64,000 nucleotides of DNA, from contig CBDATU010000023.1 of assembly GCA_965199865.1 (NCBI GenBank), forward strand, positions 62,001 to 126,000, written 5' to 3'. Position numbers and translations under genes: made by a program. Numbering within the stretch: the stretch's first letter is position 1; every line of letters starts with the position of its first letter. Under the pieces are notes generated by a model that ran no database searches, was not told where the DNA came from, and saw only the letters and a list, made by a program, of their open reading frames with translations. Shown here in pieces: positions 58,379 through 64,000 of this stretch. The DNA is from JAPOUP01 sp965199865. Lineage in GTDB: Bacteria; Pseudomonadota; Alphaproteobacteria; Rhodobacterales; Rhodobacteraceae.

Positions 58379-59323
58379 TCAGTGAATGGATAGGTTAATT
58401 CTTCCGTGCAGCCGTAGACGCAGCCAGCCAACGGGTCCCTGCTCCCAGAGCCCTCGATTTCCCCGCTCCCGGCGGGTAAAGCCGAAACCCTGTGTCACCC
58501 GGTCAAAAACGACTGCCAGAAGTACGATGCCAAGTCCACCTACCGAAGCGCGTGCGAGATCCAGCTGCGAAATGCCAACCAACACCAGACGACCCAGACC
58601 GGCAACCGAAATCATTGATGCAATGACGCTCATTGCCAGGGACAGCATGACTGTCTGGTTGATCCCGACCATGATCGTCGGCCGGGCCAGAGGCAGGTCG
58701 ATGGACCAGAGCCGCTTCAGCGGCGATACTCCGAAAGCGTCGGCTGCTTCGATGAGGTCTTCACGCACCTCGCGCAGGCCCAGATTGGTCAATCGCACCA
58801 ACGGCGGTGTCGCAAAGAACGCGGTAACGATCACGCCAGGTACATTGCCTATGCCGAACAGAAGGATAACGGGTACAAGGTATGTGAAAGACGGGATCGT
58901 CTGCATGAAATCGAGCACAGGGCGGACGATCGCCCAGAGCCAGTCCATTCGGCTGCATAGAATTCCCAGTGGCAATCCAACCAATGTGGAGATCGAGACC
59001 GCGGTGATCAATACGGCGAGACTCGTCATGGCCGCATCCCAGGCACCAATGATACCGATTGTGGCGAATGCGCATAGCGTAAGGATTGCGGTTGCCCGAT
59101 TCACGATCTGCCAGGCAAACAAGGTGAAGAAAGTCAGCAGCAATGTCTGTGGCGTATCCCGCAGCCCGTCTTCGACGAGATCAAGCGCCCACTTAACCGG
59201 TTCCTTGATGGCCTTGAACACCGGACGGTAATTTGACGTGAGCCAACGCATTCCGTCATTTGCCCACTCCGCCAGCGGAAGGCTGATCATTGTGAAAGGA
59301 TCAAGGAGGCCCGCCACATCCAC
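58379..59323 (-). CDS. proW: Glycine betaine-type ABC permease, second
   Basis: 314 aa with a long N-terminal part (DPFTMISLPLAEWANDGMRWL) and six membrane segments. OpuAB/ProW pattern: LLTFFTLFAWQIVNRATAIL, VGLPLGILCSRMDWLWAIVRPVLDFMQTIPSFTYLVPVILLFGIGNVPGVIVTAFFATPPLVRLTNLGLREV. It pairs with the homologous permease directly upstream (3 bp gap), so the transporter probably uses a heterodimeric membrane unit. Confidence 0.92.
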   Translation of the reverse strand: MDVAGLLDPFTMISLPLAEWANDGMRWLTSNYRPVFKAIKEPVKWALDLVEDGLRDTPQTLLLTFFTLFAWQIVNRATAILTLCAFATIGIIGAWDAAMTSLAVLITAVSISTLVGLPLGILCSRMDWLWAIVRPVLDFMQTIPSFTYLVPVILLFGIGNVPGVIVTAFFATPPLVRLTNLGLREVREDLIEAADAFGVSPLKRLWSIDLPLARPTIMVGINQTVMLSLAMSVIASMISVAGLGRLVLVGISQLDLARASVGGLGIVLLAVVFDRVTQGFGFTRRERGNRGLWEQGPVGWLRLRLHGRINLSIH

Positions 59324-59326
59324 CGC

Positions 59327-60202
59327 TCAGGCACTCCCGCTGATGCGCTGTTTCGCAGCGCCGAGCGCCTGCACATAGCGATCCACCGTAATGGCCACCA
59401 GAACGATGCCCAGACCGCCTATGGTGGCACTGCCAAAGTCGAGCCGACCGATCCCTTCTAGAACGGTTCTGCCAAGTCCGGCAACGGAAATCATGGAGGC
59501 GACAACCGCCATGGACAGCGACAGAAGCGTGGTCTGATTCAGACCGGCCAGAATTGTGGCGCGGGCAAGGGGTAGCTGGGTGCCGAAAAGCACCCGTGTT
59601 TCACTCGCGCCAAAGGCTCTCGCGGCCTCAACGAAGTCCGGCCGAACCTCGCGAATGCCCAGATTGGTAAGGCGGATCAGGGGTGTGATGGCAAAGAAGC
59701 AAGTAACGATGACGCCAGGTGTATCACCAATTCCAAACAGCATGACCACCGGGACAAGATAGACAAAGCTGGGAATGGTCTGCAGAAGATCCAGGATCGG
59801 GCGCAGGACGTGATAGAAGCGGTCACTCCGCGCGGCAAGAATTCCAGTGGGCAAGCCGACAATGATGCAGATTGAGACGGCGGTGATGACGATCGACAAC
59901 GTTGTCATCGCGGACTGCCACGCACCCATCAGTCCAATGAGTGTCAAGCAGATCAGACCGGTCAGAGCCAGGCGCCATCCGGCTATCATCCAGCCGACTG
60001 CCACCGCGCCGACGATACCCAGGAGCGGTGGGATTGCCTCAAGCCCACCCTGAACAAGCTGAAGGAAGCGCTGAACGGGAACTTTTGCCGCCAGCAGCGT
60101 TTCGCGGGAATGGCCGACGATCCAGTTCAGCAAGCTGTCCGCCCAGACCCCGAAGGGGATGGTGAAATAGTCGAAAGGGTTGAGGATCTGATCCACGTTC
60201 AC
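59327..60202 (-). CDS. proW: Glycine betaine-type ABC permease, first
   Basis: 291 aa, homologous to the next gene. It has DPFDYFTIPFGVWADSLLNWIV, VGLPTGILAARSDRFYHVLRPILDLLQTIPSFVYLVPVVMLFGIGDTPGVIVTCFFAITPLIRLTNLGIREVRPDFVEAARAFG, then the coupling helix and RATILAGLNQTTLLSLSMAVVASMISVAGLG. The start (60202) overlaps the ATPase stop by 4 bp. Two ProW-type permeases side by side is a pattern I know from alphaproteobacterial betaine/choline importers. Confidence 0.92.
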   Translation of the reverse strand: MNVDQILNPFDYFTIPFGVWADSLLNWIVGHSRETLLAAKVPVQRFLQLVQGGLEAIPPLLGIVGAVAVGWMIAGWRLALTGLICLTLIGLMGAWQSAMTTLSIVITAVSICIIVGLPTGILAARSDRFYHVLRPILDLLQTIPSFVYLVPVVMLFGIGDTPGVIVTCFFAITPLIRLTNLGIREVRPDFVEAARAFGASETRVLFGTQLPLARATILAGLNQTTLLSLSMAVVASMISVAGLGRTVLEGIGRLDFGSATIGGLGIVLVAITVDRYVQALGAAKQRISGSA

Positions 60203-61242
60203 CTCCGCTCCAGATCCTGGCCAACCGCCGCGAGAATTTCGGGGTGCCCGACCCTTCCGATCAACCAGTCACCATTCCTGATCGCTAGGTGATCCACACC
60301 GTCTGCCAGCCGGGCAATCAACTCGGGCAGTGGGGTGTCCGGTCCAAGGACCGGCGCGTCAACAGCCACATCACCGTCCACCGCGATTTCCGAGGCAGAC
60401 AGGTATTTCAGGGTCGAAATGGAACTGACAAAGCGGGCCACATATTCGGTTTCAGGATGTAGAACGATACTTTCCGGTGTTCCGATCTGGTCGATCCGAC
60501 CATCTTTCATCACCCCGATCCGATGACCAACACGCATCGCTTCGTCCAGGTCGTGGGTGATGAACAGGGTCGTCTTCCCTGCCCTTTCCGAAAGTCCGAG
60601 GAACTCGTCCTGCAGATCCCTCCGGATTAGCGGATCAAGCGCACTGAAGGGTTCATCCATCAGCAGGATATCCGGATCCGCCGCCAGTGCACGCGCCAGC
60701 CCAACGCGCTGCTGCATACCGCCAGACAGCTCATCGGGGTACCGGGCACCCCAATCCGCCAGACCCACGGTTGCCAGGGCGGATTCCGCCGTCTCACGGC
60801 AGGTCTTCCTGTCCGCTCCCTGAACCTCCAGACCGTATGCGACATTGCCCGCGATCGTCTTGTGCGGCCAAAGCGCCATGTGCTGAAACACCATGCCGAT
60901 CTTGCCCGCGCGAAGGGCGCGCAATTCCCGATCCTTCAGGCCCGTCACGTCCAGACCATTGACAAGAACCGTTCCCGAGGTCGGTTCGATCAATCGGTTC
61001 ACATGTCTGAGAAGAGTCGATTTTCCAGAGCCGGACAGCCCCATGATGCAGAAGATCTCACCACGGTTAACGGAGAAGCTGGCATCCGCAACACCGATCA
61101 CGCAGCCGAACCGTTCCAGTGCCCCGTTCTTGTCCATATCACCGGACCTGGCTGCGGCCAGTGCCTCATCTGCCCGGTCGCCAAATATCTTCCACAGGTT
61201 CCGGCATTCAATCGCAGGCTGTTCCAGACATTTTTCAGCCAT
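60199..61242 (-). CDS. proV: Glycine betaine-type ABC ATPase
   Basis: 347 aa from ATG 61242, chosen for AGGGAGGG 10 bp upstream over an upstream in-frame start. ProV/OpuAA features: the N-terminal LWKIFGDRADEALAAARSGDMDKN region, Walker A IMGLSGSGKSTLLRHVNRL, signature LSGGMQQRVGLARALA, Walker B ILLMDEPFSALDPLIRRDLQDE, and switch His in ITHDLDEAMR. The C-terminal ~60 residues look like a single degenerate CBS module rather than the usual pair. First gene of a six-gene minus-strand operon. Confidence 0.93.
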   Translation of the reverse strand: MAEKCLEQPAIECRNLWKIFGDRADEALAAARSGDMDKNGALERFGCVIGVADASFSVNRGEIFCIMGLSGSGKSTLLRHVNRLIEPTSGTVLVNGLDVTGLKDRELRALRAGKIGMVFQHMALWPHKTIAGNVAYGLEVQGADRKTCRETAESALATVGLADWGARYPDELSGGMQQRVGLARALAADPDILLMDEPFSALDPLIRRDLQDEFLGLSERAGKTTLFITHDLDEAMRVGHRIGVMKDGRIDQIGTPESIVLHPETEYVARFVSSISTLKYLSASEIAVDGDVAVDAPVLGPDTPLPELIARLADGVDHLAIRNGDWLIGRVGHPEILAAVGQDLERR

Positions 61243-61331
61243 TGGTTTTGGGCACCCTCCCTGGAGGCGGCATTTCCGAAGTGTTGCACAGGACCAGACG
61301 GAATCAACATTGCAAAAAATTGACCCGCTGA

Positions 61332-61346
61332 GTAACTTCATGTTAC
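61332..61346. promoter_or_regulatory. Candidate LysR-type operator in divergent promoter
   Basis: GTAAC-TTCAT-GTTAC is a 15 bp interrupted palindrome containing the T-N11-A core of LysR-regulator sites. It lies in the 170 bp region between the proV-like operon (minus) and the LysR gene (plus). Confidence 0.45.
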
Positions 61347-61412
61347 GCTGATGTTCAACAAGCAGGATTCGTTCTGGCCCTGGGATTCAGAAACCTTCCG
61401 CCTCCGAAGGCG

Positions 61413-62324
61413 TTGCTGGCGTTCGAGGCGGCGGCCAGAAACATGAGTTTCACCGAAGCCGCCAAAGAGCTGAACGTCACGCGTGTTGCCGTGTCGCGGC
61501 AGGTGCGGCAAATGGAGGACTTCATTGGGTTCGACCTATTTGCGCGCGGCCGCAGCAGCATCAAGCTCACCCGGGCCGGACGGAAACTGTCACGTGTCGT
61601 TCATCAGGGCTTTCAGGCGATCCTGGACGAAATCGAGTCGATCGAGAACACCAGGGAAGACACGCTGATCACCATTGCCACCACGGCAGGCGTATCGACA
61701 TATTGGCTTATGCCAAATATCGGCCGGTATCGACGCAATAATCCGAATGCTGACTTCAGGCTGCTGGTCTCTCATGAACTGGTCAATCTCGTGCAGTCCG
61801 ACGTGGATATCGCCATCCGTTACGGGACGGGAAACTGGCCCGGCACGACCAGTGTGCTACTGCAGCGCCAACAGATCCTGCCGCTTTGCAGCCGGATTTT
61901 CTACAGCAATTACGGGCCTTTCGAAACGCTTGACGATCTGACAAGGGTTCCACTGCTCGAATTTGAAAGCGCCTTCGACCCATCATCGATCTGGATTAAC
62001 TATTTTCGTGACAAGGGTTCTGTTCTGGGGAGCAACGTTCGGATGAGTTCGTATGATTCATACATCAATCTGGTTCAGGCCGTTCTGGACGGTCAGGGCG
62101 TCTGTCTTCTCGGCGCACCGCTGATGCAACAGTTCATCGACAGCGGTGTTCTTGTGGCGGCGCTGGACACGGAATCCCTCCCCCAGCACGGATATTACCT
62201 GTGTCAGCCCGATGGAGCTTCGCCGTCAAGAACCGTCTCCGAGTTTCGCGACTGGCTTTTGGCGGAACTGAGCCCTGACAGAGAGCATGCGGACATAGTC
62301 ACGCCTGAACACGTGCCAGCGTAA
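61413..62324 (+). CDS. LysR-family transcriptional regulator (GcvA-like)
   Basis: 303 aa if started at TTG 61413. The coding pattern extends upstream (FRNLPPPKALLAFEAAARNMSFTEAAKELNVTRVAVSRQVRQME), which resembles the usual start of this branch, yet no ATG or GTG precedes it in frame, so the true start is a rare codon or has mutated. The winged HTH (about 10-60) is followed by the periplasmic-binding-type effector domain (ITIATTAGVSTYWLMPNIGRY ... DVDIAIRYGTGNWPG). It is divergent from the importer operon and upstream of the MttB-like gene, so it probably controls both. Confidence 0.88.
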   Translation: MLAFEAAARNMSFTEAAKELNVTRVAVSRQVRQMEDFIGFDLFARGRSSIKLTRAGRKLSRVVHQGFQAILDEIESIENTREDTLITIATTAGVSTYWLMPNIGRYRRNNPNADFRLLVSHELVNLVQSDVDIAIRYGTGNWPGTTSVLLQRQQILPLCSRIFYSNYGPFETLDDLTRVPLLEFESAFDPSSIWINYFRDKGSVLGSNVRMSSYDSYINLVQAVLDGQGVCLLGAPLMQQFIDSGVLVAALDTESLPQHGYYLCQPDGASPSRTVSEFRDWLLAELSPDREHADIVTPEHVPA

Positions 62325-62406
62325 TCCCAGGTTTCCCATCAGGGAAAGTTTTTCCGAGATTGTGGAAGAGGTTCCGGCGGGGATACTCTCTGCGGGGAGG
62401 AGCCTG

Positions 62407-63951
62407 ATGGACGAACATATGGATGCCGGACCCAGACGTCAGCGCGCCGGGGGTGCAAAGGCACGACGGAATGCAAGGTTACGGGCTCCGATCAGATTTC
62501 CGAAAACCACCATTCGAAATATTCCGACCTATGACGTTCTGTCTTCTGACGGTCTGGAGGCCATAGACAATTTTGCGCTCGGGATACTGGAAACGGTTGG
62601 TGTCGAGTTTCGTGATGACGTTTCGGCCGGTCTGTGGCGCGACGCGGGCGCGGATGTGGACGGTCACAGAATCCGGCCCCCGAGAGAGCTGATCCGCAAA
62701 CTGATTGCAACGATCCCCGGCGAATTCGACTATCATGCCCGCAATCCCGACCGAACCGTCAGGGTCGGAGAACGTAACATGATTTTCGGCCCGGCTTACG
62801 GCACGCCGAACCTGATCGACCTCGATGGAGTGCGCCGACAGGCAACGGTCGAGGATATGACGACCGTGATGCGGCTTCACCACGTGAACCCGGCCATTCA
62901 CTACAATGGTGGCTATACGCTCGAACCCATGGACGTCGCGGTCCCCCACCGACATCTGCACATGATGGAACGGAGCTTCCTGTCCACGGACAAGCCGATC
63001 ATGGGGTCACCCCAATCCGAAGGTCAGGCGCAGGATAGCGTTGCCATGGCCCGGATCGTCTTCGGGGCAGAAAAGATGGATCGTGATGTCGTCATGACCG
63101 CCATTTTCAACTGCAACTCTCCACTGGTCTGGGACAAGACGCAGCTGGACGCGGTGCGGGTCTATTCCGCAGCGAATCAGGCGCTGCTCATGTCGCCCTT
63201 CGTTCTCTACGGGGCATCGACACCGGTTCACACACTGGCAGCCACCGCGCAGATCATCGCCGAAGCGCTGGCGGGCATTGCCTTTACCCAGATTGTCCGG
63301 CCCGGCTGCAGGGCGGTGATGGGTGTGGCCCCGATGGGCGTTTACATGAAGAGCGGGGCTCCCGTGTTCGGGTCGCCTGAAGTGTCTCTATTCATGTATA
63401 TCTTTGGCCAGATGGCACGCCATTATCGAGTGCCCTGGCGAACGAACGGGGCGAAATCGGGCTCGAAACAGGAAGACCTGTATGCGGGTTATGATTCCAT
63501 GCTGAAAGTCTATCCCGCCATACTTGGTGGATGTCACATTCTGACTCACTGCGGCGGCACTATCGAAGGATCGCTCTGCGTATCCCTTGGCAAGCTCGCA
63601 GCGGATGCCCAGCAGATTCTGAACTTCCAGACCCTGCTGAATGGCGCTTCATTTGACGACATGGACATCGCGCTTGCCGATCTCGCCAAGGTTGGTCCCG
63701 GAGGTCATTTTTTCGACGAGGACTATACGCGGGAACACCTCCCGTTCCTCGATGAAATACAGGACAATGAACGCTACGAAAGCTGGCTGGCAAGCGGGTC
63801 CAGAACCGTTGGCGAACGCGGACGTGACTGGTGCCGCACCATGCTTGAACGCTACAGGGAGGAAATGCCAACGATAGACCCTGCGGTGAAAGACGCCCTA
63901 CGCGATTTTGTCCTTCGAAGGGAACGTGAGATCCCGGAAGGTCTGGCATGA
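62407..63951 (+). CDS. MttB-family methyltransferase (non-pyrrolysine)
   Basis: 514 aa from ATG 62407 with GGGGAGGAG upstream. TIM-barrel trimethylamine methyltransferase family: ALGILETVGVEFRDDVSAGLWRDAGADVDGHRIRPP, HARNPDRTVRVGERNMIFGPAYGTPNLIDLDGVRRQ, LHHVNPAIHYNGG, KQEDLYAGYDSMLKVYPAILGGCHILTHCGGTIEGSLCVSLGKLAADAQQI. There is no in-frame amber codon, so it belongs to the non-pyrrolysine branch that includes glycine-betaine and carnitine corrinoid methyltransferases. Next to a betaine importer, demethylation of a quaternary amine is the best guess. A corrinoid protein would be expected nearby but lies outside the window if present. Confidence 0.9.
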   Translation: MDEHMDAGPRRQRAGGAKARRNARLRAPIRFPKTTIRNIPTYDVLSSDGLEAIDNFALGILETVGVEFRDDVSAGLWRDAGADVDGHRIRPPRELIRKLIATIPGEFDYHARNPDRTVRVGERNMIFGPAYGTPNLIDLDGVRRQATVEDMTTVMRLHHVNPAIHYNGGYTLEPMDVAVPHRHLHMMERSFLSTDKPIMGSPQSEGQAQDSVAMARIVFGAEKMDRDVVMTAIFNCNSPLVWDKTQLDAVRVYSAANQALLMSPFVLYGASTPVHTLAATAQIIAEALAGIAFTQIVRPGCRAVMGVAPMGVYMKSGAPVFGSPEVSLFMYIFGQMARHYRVPWRTNGAKSGSKQEDLYAGYDSMLKVYPAILGGCHILTHCGGTIEGSLCVSLGKLAADAQQILNFQTLLNGASFDDMDIALADLAKVGPGGHFFDEDYTREHLPFLDEIQDNERYESWLASGSRTVGERGRDWCRTMLERYREEMPTIDPAVKDALRDFVLRREREIPEGLA

Positions 63952-64000
63952 ACAGGAGAGCCGTTCTTATTGTCGGCTGGCCGCTGCTCCCCCAGGCGGA
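63948..64000 (+). CDS. Start of a gene cut by the window end
   Basis: ATG 63948 overlaps the stop of the MttB-like gene (ATGA) and opens MNRRAVLIVGWPLLPQA, running off the end. Coupled translation shows it belongs to the same operon. Too little sequence is present to name it. Confidence 0.6.
   Translation, partial: MNRRAVLIVGWPLLPQA

Noticed and set aside
62407..63951. Pyrrolysine-containing trimethylamine methyltransferase
   Set aside because: The frame is continuous with no in-frame amber codon, so it belongs to the non-pyrrolysine MttB branch.

Overview
The window looks like one stretch of an alphaproteobacterial chromosome, probably Rhodobacterales-like. The signs are a DUF2852 gene, a methionyl-tRNA synthetase with the STSLGRG form of the KMSKS loop, carnitine and betaine catabolism, an aerobic 2-aminobenzoyl-CoA style tryptophan route, and GC-rich coding sequence. 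The left two thirds is packed with insertion sequences (IS) and broken genes. That suggests recent genome decay and IS expansion, as in a lineage newly restricted to a host or niche; this is inference.

Layout. 1-4144: one large IS (called IS-A here) inserted into the 3' end of an older, 5'-truncated IS-A copy, which itself sits in an IS256-type transposase gene. 4300-6156: a hypothetical gene, a PIN toxin with an excisionase-type antitoxin, and a resolvase stub cut by an IS21 element (6157-8698). 8828-12423: an AAA ATPase and a paralogue sharing its C-terminal region. 12424-17108: a third IS-A copy split by a 2354 bp large-serine-recombinase element. 17109-19464: a third fragment of the shared domain, a dead IS4 transposase, and a dead MazEF-like pair. 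19954-29580: mostly intact housekeeping and catabolic genes (YbaK-type deacylase, DUF2852, RDD protein, carnitine dehydrogenase-thioesterase, BKACE enzyme, MFS transporter, metG, tRNA-Ser(GCU)). 29800-34694: an IS1595-type pseudogene, then a RecQ helicase-phosphoribosyltransferase fusion translationally coupled to a DprA-like protein. 34894-42816: an IS427-type IS5 element containing another IS4-type element (IS-D), which contains two copies of a third (IS-B). 42822-44639: an IS1380 element. 44925-48641: an ABC importer with an arylsulfotransferase-like protein. 48980-54955: a decayed tryptophan/kynurenine/anthranilate degradation cluster. 55068-64000: a betaine-type ABC importer with two oxidoreductases, divergent from a LysR regulator and an MttB-family methyltransferase.

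IS boundaries were set from inverted repeats, target-site duplications and length bookkeeping. IS-A copy 2 is 2331 bp, and copy 3 is also exactly 2331 bp once the 2354 bp recombinase element is removed. Both IS-B copies are 2437 bp. The IS427-type element shrinks to 853 bp when its contents are removed.

Most striking: IS-A, IS-B and IS-D all encode a DruA/DUF4338 domain (otherwise known from the Druantia anti-phage system) fused in front of a Tn5-type DDE transposase, and they make 9 bp target duplications. Two further candidates for a little-described system are the RecQ-PRTase/DprA pair next to tRNA-Ser and the AAA ATPase/shared C-terminal domain family.

Metabolically, the carnitine genes would convert carnitine toward glycine betaine. 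The right end would import a betaine-like compound and demethylate or oxidise it. The tryptophan cluster is largely dead: only the kynureninase and a formamidase-like hydrolase remain intact.
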